Source: Kumtagia ephedrae (GTDB lineage Bacteria; Pseudomonadota; Alphaproteobacteria; Rhizobiales; Rhizobiaceae). From it: a stretch of 64,000 nucleotides of DNA. The stretch lies in the NCBI RefSeq assembly GCF_003012745.1, contig NZ_PXYK01000005.1:1-64000 (forward strand). The letters are read 5' to 3'. A program made the position numbers and the translations under genes. The notes beneath the pieces were generated by a model. The model saw only the letters and a program-made list of their open reading frames with translations. It was not told the origin of the DNA and did no database searches. Positions 39,814 through 50,902 of the stretch are shown one piece after another. Each line of letters opens with the position of its first letter. Positions within the stretch are counted from its first letter, which is position 1.

Positions 39814-41439
39814 ATGCTTGGACCGTCCGCGCATGTCGACACCTTCACGCGCGACAACCTGCCGCCGCAGGATGAGTGGCCGGATTTCCGGCTCGACGGC
39901 TTCGACTATCCCGATCGGCTGAACGCCGCGGTCGAGCTGACCGACCGCATGGTCGAAAAGGGTTTCGGCGACAACACCGCGCTGATCGGCAACGGCCGCC
40001 GCCGTACCTACAAGGAACTGTCGGACTGGACCAACCGGCTGGCGCATGCGCTGGTCGACAACTACGGCCTGAAGCCCGGCAACCGGGTGCTGATCCGCTC
40101 GGCCAACAACCCGGCGATGGTCGCCTGCTGGCTGGCCGCCACAAAAGCCGGCGCCGTGGTGGTCAACACCATGCCGATGCTGCGGGCCGGCGAGCTGGCC
40201 AAGATCGTCGACAAGGCCGAGATCGCGCTGGCGCTGTGCGACACCCGCATCAAGGACGAGCTCGTGGCCTGCGCCAAGGAAAGCCGCTTCCTCGAGCAGG
40301 TTGTGGGCTTCGACGGCACCGCCAACCACGACGCCGAGCTCGACCGCATCGCCCTCGACAAGCCGGTGCGCTTCGAGGCGGTGCAGACCTGCCGCGACGA
40401 CGTCGCCCTGCTCGGCTTCACCTCCGGCACGACGGGCGTGCCCAAGGCGACCATGCATTTCCACCGCGACCTGCTGATCATCGCCGACGCCTATGCCAAG
40501 GAGGTCCTGAAGGTGGTGCCCGAAGACGTCTTCGTCGGCTCGCCGCCGCTCGCCTTCACCTTCGGCCTCGGCGGGCTGGCGATCTTCCCGCTGCGCTTCG
40601 GCGCCGCCGCGACGCTGCTGGAGCATGCCACGCCGCCCAACATGATCGAGATCATCGAGAAATATCGGGCGACCGTCTCCTTCACCGCGCCGACCGCCTA
40701 CCGGGCCATGCTGAAGGCGATGGACGAGGGCGCCGACCTCTCCTCGCTGCGCGTCGCGGTGTCGGCCGGCGAGACCTTGCCGGCGCCGGTCTTCGAGGAA
40801 TGGACGGAAAAGACCGGCAAGCCGATCCTCGACGGCATCGGCGCCACCGAGATGCTGCACATCTTCATCTCCAACCGCTTCGAGGACCGGCGGGCCGGAT
40901 CGACCGGCAAGCCGGTCGGTGGCTACGAGGCGCGCGTGGTCGACGACGCCATGCGCGAGGTGCCGCGCGGCACCGTCGGCAAACTGGCGGTGCGCGGCCC
41001 GACCGGCTGCCGCTACATGGCCGACGACCGGCAGCGCGACTATGTCCGCGATGGCTGGAACTTGACCGGCGACGCCTTCGTGCAGGACGAGGACGGCTTC
41101 TTCCACTTCGCCGCGCGCTCCGACGACATGATCGTCAGCGCCGGCTACAACATCGCCGGCCCAGAGGTCGAGGCGGCGCTGCTGTCGCATGACGACGTCG
41201 CCGAATGCGCGGTGATCGGGGTGTCCGACGGCGAGCGCGGCCAGATCGTCGAGGCGCATGTCGTGCTTGCCGCCGGCGTCGCCGCCGACGCGCTGACGGT
41301 CAAGCGGCTGCAGGACCATGTCAAGGCGACGATAGCGCCCTATAAATACCCGCGCTCGGTCAAGTTCATCGACGCCCTGCCGAAAACCCAGACCGGCAAG
41401 ATCCAGCGCTTCCGGCTGCGCGCGGAGAAGGCGAATTGA
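39814..41439 (+). CDS. 2-aminobenzoate (anthranilate)-CoA ligase-like, benzoate-CoA ligase family
   Basis: 541 residues, ANL superfamily. P-loop-like [18 protein letters not shown], the aromatic-acid-pocket and adenylation motif [15 protein letters not shown], hinge region GWNLTGDAF and C-terminal [14 protein letters not shown] with the catalytic Lys. Members activate benzoate, aminobenzoates or related acids as CoA thioesters. Immediately upstream of kynA with a TTGA overlap, so the likely substrate is anthranilate released from kynurenine; the enzyme acting on anthraniloyl-CoA is not in the window. Start at 39814 follows AAGGGGAA. Confidence 0.85.
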   Translation: MLGPSAHVDTFTRDNLPPQDEWPDFRLDGFDYPDRLNAAVELTDRMVEKGFGDNTALIGNGRRRTYKELSDWTNRLAHALVDNYGLKPGNRVLIRSANNPAMVACWLAATKAGAVVVNTMPMLRAGELAKIVDKAEIALALCDTRIKDELVACAKESRFLEQVVGFDGTANHDAELDRIALDKPVRFEAVQTCRDDVALLGFTSGTTGVPKATMHFHRDLLIIADAYAKEVLKVVPEDVFVGSPPLAFTFGLGGLAIFPLRFGAAATLLEHATPPNMIEIIEKYRATVSFTAPTAYRAMLKAMDEGADLSSLRVAVSAGETLPAPVFEEWTEKTGKPILDGIGATEMLHIFISNRFEDRRAGSTGKPVGGYEARVVDDAMREVPRGTVGKLAVRGPTGCRYMADDRQRDYVRDGWNLTGDAFVQDEDGFFHFAARSDDMIVSAGYNIAGPEVEAALLSHDDVAECAVIGVSDGERGQIVEAHVVLAAGVAADALTVKRLQDHVKATIAPYKYPRSVKFIDALPKTQTGKIQRFRLRAEKAN

Positions 41440-42272
41440 GCAAGCCCCACGATCCCTCGGCCGACGGTGCCGAGATGTCGTTCAAGGACCGCATGTCCTA
41501 CAGCGACTATCTGCGCCTCGACGAGATCCTCGGCGCGCAGCAGCCGCTGTCGGCGGCTCATGACGAGATGCTGTTCATCGTCCAGCACCAGACGTCGGAA
41601 CTGTGGATGAAGCTCGCGCTGCACGAGATCGGCTCGGCCATGCGCGCCATCCGCGCCGACCGACTGGAGCCGAGCTTCAAGATGCTGTCGCGGGTGGCGC
41701 GCATCTTCGAGCAGCTGAACAGCGCCTGGGACGTGCTGCGCACCATGACGCCCAGCGAATACACGGAATTCCGCGACGCGCTCGGCCAGTCCTCCGGCTT
41801 CCAGTCATGGCAGTACCGCGCCGTCGAGTTCATGGCCGGCAACCGCAACCTCGCCATGCTGAAGCCGCATGCGCACCGGCCGGAGCTCAGCGCGCGGCTG
41901 GAGGCGATCTTGGCCGAGCCGTCGCTCTACGACGAGGCGATCCTGCTGCTTGGCCGCAACGGCTTCGACATCGGCGTCGACGCCAGGCGCGCCGACTGGC
42001 GCGAGACCCGAGTTGAGAACGAGGAGGTGCTGGTCGCCTGGCAGACGGTCTATCGGGACCCGCAGCGCTACTGGATGTTCTACGAGCTCGCCGAAAAGCT
42101 GGTCGACTTCGAAGACTATTTCCGCCGCTGGCGCTTCAACCACGTCACCACGGTCGAGCGCATCATCGGAATGAAGCGCGGCACCGGCGGCACGTCGGGC
42201 GCCTCCTACCTCAGGAAGATGCTGGAGGTTGAACTGTTTCCCGAACTCTGGAAAGTTCGCACCCGGCTCTGA
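41436..42272 (+). CDS. kynA: Tryptophan 2,3-dioxygenase
   Basis: 278 residues. [19 protein letters not shown] and [20 protein letters not shown] at the N-terminus (heme and substrate pocket), ESQWHQ-like region in [17 protein letters not shown], heme-ligand region in HRPELSARL..., and [14 protein letters not shown] at the C-terminus are the family landmarks. It opens the indole ring of L-tryptophan to N-formylkynurenine. The TTG start overlaps the ligase stop; residues MSKPHDPS... resemble other KynA N-termini, so the TTG is accepted over the ATG at 41475. Confidence 0.94.
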   Translation: MSKPHDPSADGAEMSFKDRMSYSDYLRLDEILGAQQPLSAAHDEMLFIVQHQTSELWMKLALHEIGSAMRAIRADRLEPSFKMLSRVARIFEQLNSAWDVLRTMTPSEYTEFRDALGQSSGFQSWQYRAVEFMAGNRNLAMLKPHAHRPELSARLEAILAEPSLYDEAILLLGRNGFDIGVDARRADWRETRVENEEVLVAWQTVYRDPQRYWMFYELAEKLVDFEDYFRRWRFNHVTTVERIIGMKRGTGGTSGASYLRKMLEVELFPELWKVRTRL

Positions 42273-42309
42273 CCAACCGAAAAACGACGGGAACCCTCGG
42301 AGGAGAAAA

Positions 42310-43446
42310 ATGAAGAAAAGTCTTGCGGCCGGCATCCTCGGCCTCTCGCTGGCGGCGACCGGCATGGCGCAGGCCGAGCCGGTCAAGATCGGCGTGATCA
42401 CCACGCTGTCGGGCGGCGGCGCCGGCCTCGGCATCGACATGCGCGACGCCTTCACGCTGGCGATCAAGCAGTCCGGCAATAAGGAGGTCGAGCTCGTCGT
42501 CGAGGACGATGCGCAGAAGCCGGAGCTGGCGGTGCAGATCGCCGAAAAAATGATCCAGAGCGACAAGGTCGACCTCTTGACCGGCATCATCTGGTCGAAC
42601 CTGGCGATGGCCGTGGTGCCCAACGCCGTGGCGCAGGACATCATCTACCTGTCACCCAACGCCGGGCCGTCGGCGCTGGCCGGCGCCAACTGCAACAAGA
42701 ACTATTTCAACGTCGCCTACCAGAACGACAATTTCCATGAGGCGATGGGGCAATACGCCAACCAGGATTACAAGAAGACCTTCATCCTCGCCCCCAACTA
42801 CCCGGCCGGCAAGGATTCGCTGACCGGCTTCAAGCGCTACTACAAGGGCGAGCTGGCGGGCGAGATCTACACCCAGGTCGGCCAGACCGACTATGCCGCC
42901 GAGATCGCCCAGATCCGCGATTCCGGCGCCGATTCGGTGTTCTTCTTCCTGCCCGGCGGCATGGGCATCGCCTTCATGAAGCAATATGCCCAGTCCGGCG
43001 TGACCATTCCGGTCATGGGACCGGCCTTCTCCTTCGACCAGGACATGCTGCCGGCGATCGGCGACGCGGCCCTCGGCGTCAAGAATTCCGCCAGCTGGTC
43101 GAAGGATCTCGACAACGAGGCCAGCAAGGCATTCGTCGAAGCCTTCAAGGCCGAATACAACCGCCTGCCCTCGGTCTATGCCGCGCAGAGCTGGGATACG
43201 GCGAACCTCATCCTGTCGGCGCTGTCCAAGGCCAGCGTCAAGGACAAGGACGCCTTCCGCGCCGCGCTCAAGGCCGCCGACTTCAAGTCGGTGCGCGGCG
43301 ACTTCACCTTCAACACCAACAACCACCCGATCCAGAACGTCTATGTGCGCGAGGTGGTCAGGGAAGGCGACGTGCTGACCAACAAGATCATCGCCACGGC
43401 CTTTGAGAAGCACGGCGACGCCTACGCCGAGCAGTGCAAGATGTAG
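42310..43446 (+). CDS. Branched-chain-type ABC importer substrate-binding protein
   Basis: 378 residues. Sec signal (MKKSLAAGILGLSLAATGMA, cleavage near AQA-EPV), then a Peripla_BP_6 fold: VKIGVITTLSGGGAGLGIDM, ELVVEDDAQKPELAVQIAEK, FILAPNYPAGKDSLTGFKRY. Such proteins bind branched-chain or aromatic amino acids, amides or aromatic acids. 37 bases after kynA and followed by its four transporter genes; tryptophan, kynurenine or an aromatic acid is the likely ligand (inference). GGAGGAG precedes the ATG. Confidence 0.9.
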   Translation: MKKSLAAGILGLSLAATGMAQAEPVKIGVITTLSGGGAGLGIDMRDAFTLAIKQSGNKEVELVVEDDAQKPELAVQIAEKMIQSDKVDLLTGIIWSNLAMAVVPNAVAQDIIYLSPNAGPSALAGANCNKNYFNVAYQNDNFHEAMGQYANQDYKKTFILAPNYPAGKDSLTGFKRYYKGELAGEIYTQVGQTDYAAEIAQIRDSGADSVFFFLPGGMGIAFMKQYAQSGVTIPVMGPAFSFDQDMLPAIGDAALGVKNSASWSKDLDNEASKAFVEAFKAEYNRLPSVYAAQSWDTANLILSALSKASVKDKDAFRAALKAADFKSVRGDFTFNTNNHPIQNVYVREVVREGDVLTNKIIATAFEKHGDAYAEQCKM

Positions 43447-43450
43447 CTCC

Positions 43451-43474
43451 ATTCTCCCCGCGTGCGGGGAGAAT
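43451..43474 (+). other. Hairpin directly after the binding-protein gene
   Basis: ATTCTCCCCGC (43451-43461) pairs with GCGGGGAGAAT (43464-43474), an 11-base-pair stem five bases after the stop codon, without a U-run. It may protect the binding-protein mRNA or reduce read-through into the permease genes. Confidence 0.55.
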
Positions 43475-43520
43475 GTGCCGGCAGGCGGATGAGGGGCGGC
43501 GCCGACGCTTGCTGGAACTA

Positions 43521-43620
43521 CCCCCACCCCTAACCCCTCCCCACAAGGGGGAGGGGGGACGATGAAGCGCCGCGCCAGAATCCCCCTCCCCCTTGTGGGG
43601 AGGGGTTAGGGGTGGGGGTA
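43521..43620. repeat. Palindromic intergenic repeat, CCCCTAACCCC/GGGGTTAGGGG family
   Basis: Short-middle copy of the family (arms as at 9581-9716) between the binding-protein gene and the first permease gene of the importer. Confidence 0.85.
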
Positions 43621-43684
43621 GTTCCTCCGAACGCTGACCGCCCTAGTCGCCACCAACACCCAGACATCAGAGCCCCAAGTCCTC

Positions 43685-44605
43685 TTGTCCATCGCCCTCC
43701 TCATCGAACAACTCCTCAACGGCCTGCAGCTCGGCGTCATGCTGTTCCTCATGGCGGCCGGGCTGACGTTGATCTTCGGCGTGATGGGGTTGATCAACCT
43801 CGCCCACGGCTCGCTCTACATGGTCGGCGCCTTCGCCTGCGCGGCGGTGGCGGCCGCCACCGGCTCGTTCTGGATCGGGCTGGTCGCCAGCCTTGTCGCC
43901 GCGGCCGCGGCCGGCGCCATCGTCGAGGTCGCGGTCATCCGAAAGCTCTACGAGCGCGACCATCTCGACCAGGTGCTGGCGACCTTCGCGCTGATCCTGA
44001 TCTTCTCGGAAGGCACGCGCTGGCTGTTCGGCTCCTTCCCGCTCTATCTCGACATACCGCCACTGCTGCAGGGCGCGGTGCCGCTGCCGGGCGGCGGCCG
44101 GTACCAGCTCTACCGGCTCGCCATCATCGGTGTCGGCATCGTGGTCGCCATCGGCCTCTATCTGCTCATTTCGCGCACCCGCTTGGGCATGCGCATCCGC
44201 GCCGGCGAATCCGACCGCGAGATGATCGCCGCCCTCGGGGTCGACATCCGCACGCTCTACACCGTCGTCTTCGCCTTGGGCGCCGCCCTTGCCGGCCTGG
44301 CAGGCGCGCTGGTGGGCGCATTGCAGTCGGTGCAGGTCGGCATGGGCGAGCCGGTGCTGATCCTCGCCTTCGTCGTCATCGTCATCGGCGGCATCGGCTC
44401 GATCAAGGGCGCGCTGCTCGGCGCCATACTGGTCGGCGTCGTCGACACGATGGGCCGCTTCCTGCTGCCCAAGGCGCTCGCCCTGGCGATGCCGGCGGCA
44501 CAGGCCGGCCTGATCGGCGGGGCGCTCGCCTCGATGCTGATCTACCTGGTCATGGCGGTCATCCTCGCAGTCAGGCCGAGCGGCCTGTTCGCGGCGCAGT
44601 CATGA
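43685..44605 (+). CDS. Branched-chain-type ABC importer permease (LivH family)
   Basis: 306 residues, about eight membrane helices. MAAGLTLIFGVMGLINLAHG near the N-terminus is the LivH signature; GIRAGESDREM-type loop appears as RIRAGESDREMIAALGVD. Start is a TTG at 43685, the first candidate after the repeat; an ATG at residue 18 is less likely because it would remove part of the first helix. Stop overlaps the next gene (ATGA). Confidence 0.9.
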   Translation: MSIALLIEQLLNGLQLGVMLFLMAAGLTLIFGVMGLINLAHGSLYMVGAFACAAVAAATGSFWIGLVASLVAAAAAGAIVEVAVIRKLYERDHLDQVLATFALILIFSEGTRWLFGSFPLYLDIPPLLQGAVPLPGGGRYQLYRLAIIGVGIVVAIGLYLLISRTRLGMRIRAGESDREMIAALGVDIRTLYTVVFALGAALAGLAGALVGALQSVQVGMGEPVLILAFVVIVIGGIGSIKGALLGAILVGVVDTMGRFLLPKALALAMPAAQAGLIGGALASMLIYLVMAVILAVRPSGLFAAQS

Positions 44606-45577
44606 GCGCCGTCGTGAGCCGGGAAGCCGTCGTCAACACGCTGCTGGCGCTGCTGCTGCTCGCCGTACCGATCGCCGCCTCGGCCGCCGGCGAGCCGTTC
44701 TACGTCACGCTTGCCACCCGCATCGCCGTGCTGGCGCTGGCCGCGGTGGGGCTCAACATCGCGCTGGGGCTCGGCGGGCTGGTGTCGTTCGGCCACGCCG
44801 CCTTCTTCGGCCTCGGCGGCTATGCGGCCGGCATCCTCGCCACCCATGCCTTCAACGCCGAGCCGCTGTTTTTCGGCCTGCCGGGCACGACCTCGATGCC
44901 GGTCATCTGGCTGGTCGCGATCCTGGTCTGCGGGCTGGTGGCGCTGCCGATCGGCGCGATCAGCCTGCGCACCACCGGCGTCTATTTCATCATGATCACG
45001 CTCGCCTTCGCGCAGATGATCTATTATTTCGCCGTCTCCTGGCCGGCCTATGGCGGCGAGGACGGGCTGTCGATCTATGTCCGCAACGCCTTTCCCGGCG
45101 TCAACACCGCGCAGCCCCTGCCCTATTTCCTGCTCTGCTATGGCGTGCTGATGCTGGTCCTGTTGCTGTTCTGGCTCATCGGCGGCTCGCGTTTCGGCAC
45201 CGCCCTGCAGGCGGCCCGGCAGAATCCGGTCCGGCTGGCCGCCGTCGGCATCGCGCCGTTCCGCATCCGCCTCGTCGCCTTCGTCCTCTCGGCCATGGTC
45301 ACCGGCCTGGCGGGCGCGCTGTTCGCCGACCTCAACCGCTTCGTCAGCCCGTCCATGCTGTCCTGGCACATGTCGGGCGAGCTGATCGTGCTGATCATCC
45401 TGGGCGGCAAGGGCCGGCTGTTCGGGCCGCTCGCCGGCGCCATGCTCTACGTGCTGTTCGAATATGCGCTGGGCGGCATTACCGAGCGCTGGCAGTTCTT
45501 CCTCGGCCTGATCCTGCTCGGCGTGGTGCTGTTCGCGCGCGGCGGGCTGCTCGGCCTGCTGGCCGGAAAGGCGCGCC

Positions 45578-45585
<8 letters not shown>
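44602..45585 (+). CDS. Branched-chain-type ABC importer permease (LivM family)
   Basis: 327 residues with about nine helices. LNIALGLGGLVSFGHAAFFG and AARQNPVRLAAVGI (coupling loop) are LivM landmarks, and ELIVLIILGGKGRLFGPLAG fits the C-terminal part. ATGA overlap with the LivH-type gene; its last codons overlap the ATPase gene by eight bases. Pairs with the LivH-type subunit as the channel. Confidence 0.9.
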
Positions 45586-47010
<1,425 letters not shown>

Positions 47011-47220
47011 ATGGCGCCTGAGCCGCCTGTGTGAGGGAAGCAGATATTCATTCCAAGCATCAGCCTTGCGCCGCAAGTCTGCCGTTAAACGATTACGACG
47101 CCTCCCGAAAGCAGACGCAGGCCGATAGCTACGTTAAGGTACCCCCCGCCTGAACGGGATTGCGGACGATAGCAACGCCACCCGATTCCCATGCTGCTTG
47201 GGACCTGAGTGTCGCGTCAA

Positions 47221-49281
47221 TCACGATGGTTTGGCCGACATCGACCCCGAGATAAGCCCTGGAACCTTAGATAGCCGTGTTGTCAGCCAGGAATAGCTGT
47301 TCTGAAAATCGTCGAGATCTTTTGCGCTGACGGGCTTGGTGTGCGCTTCATACCTCCGGGCGATGTTAATTGTATCAAGATTCATCTCGAACCTGTCGGA
47401 TTTCGATCCAAAATAGGCAGAGAAGTTGTCCCAATTCTTGACGAATACAGGCTTCAGGTCGCTCAAATACAATTCGTTGACAGCATCTTTTGGCAATCTT
47501 CCGATGAAAAGCTGCGCCCTGTCGCCGTTTTTCTTCGGCAACGCCTCGCTGATCGCGTTTGCGACCTTTGCTCCATCGAATGCGAAACGATACTCCAACA
47601 CAGTTATCAGTAGCTTCCGTAGCGCATACTCGACCTCTGTCCTGCGTTCGAACAGCGCGGCCAGATCGGCAATGTTCGGCTCTATCGGCAGGTATTCTAA
47701 GGGAAGATCGCCCCGGGTGAATGGCGAAATCGCCTTCTTGTATTCCAGTCCAGACCTGGCAAGAAAGGTTCGCAGCTCCTTGATCGCAAAAGAACCGTTG
47801 TCGGCTTTCAGCAAGCCGTAGCGCGCAAACCGAGATGCCTTCTCGGGCTCCGAAGCTAGAAACTCTTTGACGAACGCAGTATCTCCGTCCGCCAAAAGGC
47901 ACAGAAGGTCATACTCGTCTGGATACCACCACACTAGGGACAGCATGATGTCCTTGATCGGCTGAGCTAGGCGGGTAGCAATCTTGTCCTTGACCGACTC
48001 GAAGTTTGCCTTTGAAATCTTTGCCTTTTTGTCGACCGGAAGCTCGCCAAGCGACCTCAGTACTTCGCTGCACGCGAGCCGGATCAAATAGGGATGTCCA
48101 CCATATTCTTCGCTTAGTAGATCGAAACAGTCCTCATCGAGCGCTGCACCGGCATATTTGGCGATTGCCCGAACCATCTCCCGCACGTTGGGACGCGTGA
48201 GTTGGTCCAGATAGAACGGTACCGCCAACTGGAAAATCGGATTGGGGACCTGGTTGAAGTGCGACTGCTCCACGCTAGATGGGTTTACCCCAGCCACGCA
48301 GAAAGTAAGAAACCCCTTTGTCTCTTGCGACGCAGACCTAATCGTCTGCCACAACGGCAGGTGGTCGTCGTCCCAATGCTGACCGAGATGGTTGGTGATG
48401 CCTGGCGTGATGAACTCGACCTCGTCTAAGAGGAGCACGATCTGCCCCACTTCAGATTTATCGTGGATCCACTTGACCGTCCGAATGAATGAGTTGGCTG
48501 CGCCAGCCATGTCGAACGAGAATTCCGCTGGAGCAGGACACCCGGCCTTGGCTGCGAACTCCAGCATTCGGCGCGAGAGTTCCTCAAGCACTGCCCACCA
48601 ACGACTGCCATAGATACCAGGACTTTGGCAGTCCACGTATTCAGCGATGGCCCCCTTTTCGGAAAGCCGTCGCTGGATCGCAAACAACACGGACGTCTTT
48701 CCAGTCTTGCGTAGCCCAAACAGCCCAGACTGTTCTTTCCGGATTAGTGCCCTCTGAACCAATTCCTGGACGATCATGTCACGCCCATAGAAATATTTAT
48801 CGTGTTTGATCGGCGAAGACATCCCAAAAAGATCGAAGCGGCCAATTGTTGCGGCCATCCTCGATCGTATAAGGAAAATTTGCCCACCTTTGTCCTTCAG
48901 TTCGTTTGCCGAAAGGGCAACGATCACCCAGTCCTTGCTCTGGCCCGCCAAGCTCTCTATCGACGCCTTGTCGCCCTCGTAGATGACAAACGCCACGACG
49001 TTTTCGACCCGGTGCCGAAACTCCGGTGCCCGGGAGATGTTTTCAAGTGCCGTCAGCAGCCGTACGTCAGCCCGTCCATGGGGCGAATACAACGCAATAA
49101 CTTCGCGCTGAAGACCAAACCTTTCGACCGCCAACGGCTTCGGCTGGCAAAGCCAGAACGCCTGCCCGAACTGGTAGGAGCCGTATGTTACGTCGAACAC
49201 TTCGTCGAGCGCAGCCGCGAGTGCCTCCTGTTCGGGTCGAGCCTGAAAAAACGCGTGCAGTGCATCCTTCTTGATCGCCAT
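47221..49281 (-). CDS. STAND-like ATPase with HEPN-like C-terminus, candidate defence protein
   Basis: 686 residues. An N-terminal about 160-residue domain of mixed alpha/beta composition that I do not recognise; then an ATPase with FYGRDMIVQELVQRAL, Walker A GLRKTGKTS (189-197), Walker B IVLLLDEVE (281-289) and the STAND/ATPase_2 sensor segment GGHPYLIRLAC (about 394-404); then a helical region; then a C-terminal stretch with KNWDNFSAYF...INIARRYEAHTKPVS whose R642-x4-H647 fits the Rx4-6H motif of HEPN ribonucleases (Swt1-like). Codon use is visibly more A/T-rich than the surrounding genes, which suggests transfer. The ATG at 49281 is the most N-terminal start of the conserved-looking protein; the frame is open upstream. 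Confidence 0.85.
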   Translation of the reverse strand: MAIKKDALHAFFQARPEQEALAAALDEVFDVTYGSYQFGQAFWLCQPKPLAVERFGLQREVIALYSPHGRADVRLLTALENISRAPEFRHRVENVVAFVIYEGDKASIESLAGQSKDWVIVALSANELKDKGGQIFLIRSRMAATIGRFDLFGMSSPIKHDKYFYGRDMIVQELVQRALIRKEQSGLFGLRKTGKTSVLFAIQRRLSEKGAIAEYVDCQSPGIYGSRWWAVLEELSRRMLEFAAKAGCPAPAEFSFDMAGAANSFIRTVKWIHDKSEVGQIVLLLDEVEFITPGITNHLGQHWDDDHLPLWQTIRSASQETKGFLTFCVAGVNPSSVEQSHFNQVPNPIFQLAVPFYLDQLTRPNVREMVRAIAKYAGAALDEDCFDLLSEEYGGHPYLIRLACSEVLRSLGELPVDKKAKISKANFESVKDKIATRLAQPIKDIMLSLVWWYPDEYDLLCLLADGDTAFVKEFLASEPEKASRFARYGLLKADNGSFAIKELRTFLARSGLEYKKAISPFTRGDLPLEYLPIEPNIADLAALFERRTEVEYALRKLLITVLEYRFAFDGAKVANAISEALPKKNGDRAQLFIGRLPKDAVNELYLSDLKPVFVKNWDNFSAYFGSKSDRFEMNLDTINIARRYEAHTKPVSAKDLDDFQNSYSWLTTRLSKVPGLISGSMSAKPS

Positions 49282-49303
49282 CTTGCCCCCACCACTCAGC
49301 CAT

Positions 49304-49549
49304 TCATACGAGGTGAGCGTAGTCGCTCTCCGTGATGCGGGCAATTGCAGGCAGAGCGCAGGGCAGGTCAGCCGCAGCCTTTCGACCAGAGAAGCCAAGC
49401 CGCTCTTCCGCTTTCCGTCCCCTAGTGCCGGAGGTCAGTAGCTTCACGAACGGAAGCTTTCCGGAAATCGCAATAAATTCTGTATGCCCCGAGATAAGGG
49501 CCCTGAACGGCTCGTCGCTCACTTCGTGGACCAACCCTTGGAATTTCAT
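49304..49549 (-). CDS. Small hypothetical protein upstream of the STAND-like ATPase
   Basis: 81 residues (MKFQGLVHEVSDEPFRALIS at the start), same atypical composition as the ATPase gene and ending 22 bases before it, so it could be its operon partner. No ribosome-binding site of note and no recognised domain; it may be non-coding. The remaining DNA to 49640 shows nothing further. Confidence 0.3.
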   Translation of the reverse strand: MKFQGLVHEVSDEPFRALISGHTEFIAISGKLPFVKLLTSGTRGRKAEERLGFSGRKAAADLPCALPAIARITESDYAHLV

Positions 49550-49640
49550 GACCAGCAGCGTTCGCCAACAGCGCTTGATGCCCGAAGAGTGGCGTAAGCG
49601 GACTTGGACCCCGAGACGAACTGGCTCGTTCAGCCGTATT

Positions 49641-50900
49641 TCAAGTCACCGCCGCCCTCACAGCAAACCGCGCATCCTTCCATGCGCCGGTACGAAGAAT
49701 GTCCTGCAAAATCTCGACCGCGCTCCAGACATCGCCGTAGCTCAGGTAGAGCGGCGTGAAGCCGAAGCGCAGGGTGGAGGGCGCGCGGAAGTCGCCGATG
49801 ACGCCGCGGGCGATCAGCGCCTGCATGATCTCATAGGCATGCTCGTGGCCGAACGACACCTGGCTGCCGCGCCGCGCACCCTCGCGCGGGGTCTCCAGCG
49901 TCAGGCCGAAGCCGTCGCATTTCGCCTCGACCAGCTTTATGAACAGGTCGGCGAGCGCGATGCTCTTCAGCCTCATCGCGGCCATGTCGACCTCGTCCCA
50001 GATGTCGAGCGCGCCCTTCAGCGCGCGCAGCGACAGCATCGGCTGGGTGCCGCACTGGAAGCGGCGGATGCCGGCGTCGGCGGCAAAACCCTGCTCGAAG
50101 GCGAAGGGACGCGCGTGGCCCCACCAGCCGCTGAGCGGCTGCCGCGCCTCGGCCTGGTGGCGATGCGCGACATAGATGAAGGCCGGCGAGCCCGGGCCGC
50201 CATTGAGGTATTTGTAGGTGCAGCCGACGGCGAAATCGGCATGCGCGCCGTCGAGATCGACCGGCAGCGCGCCGGCGCTGTGACAGAGGTCCCAGACCAC
50301 CAGCGCGCCGGCGTCGTGTGCCCTGCGGGTCAGCGCCGCCATGTCGCGCAGCTCGCCGGTCTTGTAGTTGACGTGGTTGATCAGCACCACGGCGACGCTA
50401 CCGTCGATGAGTTCCTCGATCGCCGGGGCGTCGACGCCTTCCAGCCGCAGTACGGCACCCGGCCGCGTCGAGGCGACGCCCTCGGCCATGTAGAGGTCGG
50501 TCGGAAAGCTGCCGCCTTCGGCGACGATGACCGAGCGGCCGGGACGCAGCCCCATCGCCGCATGCAGCGCCTTGTAGATGTTGATCGAAGTGGTGTCGGC
50601 GACCACCGTCTGGCCGGCGGCCGCGCCGACCAGGCGGCCGATGCGGTCGCCAAGCACGACCGGCATGTCGAACCAGCCGGCGGTGTTCCAGCTGCGGATC
50701 AGCCCCTCGCCCCATTCCTGGCGGGCCGCCTTCTCCAGCTCGGCCAGCACCGTGGGCGAGGCCGGCCCGAGCGAGTTGCCGTCGAGATAGATCACGCCGT
50801 CGGGCATGACGAAGCGGTCGCGGAACGGACGAAGCAAATCGGCCGCGTCCATCGCCTCGACGGCCGCGAGATCGGGAATTCCATCCATGGTTTCGGACAT
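49641..50900 (-). CDS. kynU: Kynureninase
   Basis: 419 residues, fold-type-I PLP enzyme. YLDGNSLGP at 38-46 and SWNTAGWFD at 70-78 are kynureninase signatures; the PLP-binding Lys230 is in CTYKYLNGGPG, and DLCHSAGALPVD carries the cofactor Asp. It cleaves L-kynurenine to anthranilate and alanine. It starts two bases after the permease stop, so it is the last gene of the importer operon, which implies that kynurenine (or tryptophan) is the imported substrate. Confidence 0.95.
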   Translation of the reverse strand: MSETMDGIPDLAAVEAMDAADLLRPFRDRFVMPDGVIYLDGNSLGPASPTVLAELEKAARQEWGEGLIRSWNTAGWFDMPVVLGDRIGRLVGAAAGQTVVADTTSINIYKALHAAMGLRPGRSVIVAEGGSFPTDLYMAEGVASTRPGAVLRLEGVDAPAIEELIDGSVAVVLINHVNYKTGELRDMAALTRRAHDAGALVVWDLCHSAGALPVDLDGAHADFAVGCTYKYLNGGPGSPAFIYVAHRHQAEARQPLSGWWGHARPFAFEQGFAADAGIRRFQCGTQPMLSLRALKGALDIWDEVDMAAMRLKSIALADLFIKLVEAKCDGFGLTLETPREGARRGSQVSFGHEHAYEIMQALIARGVIGDFRAPSTLRFGFTPLYLSYGDVWSAVEILQDILRTGAWKDARFAVRAAVT

Positions 50901-50902
50901 CC

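Noticed and set aside
39622-41319. Long minus-strand frame opposite the CoA ligase
   Set aside because: Antisense shadow; the ligase frame carries all adenylation motifs.
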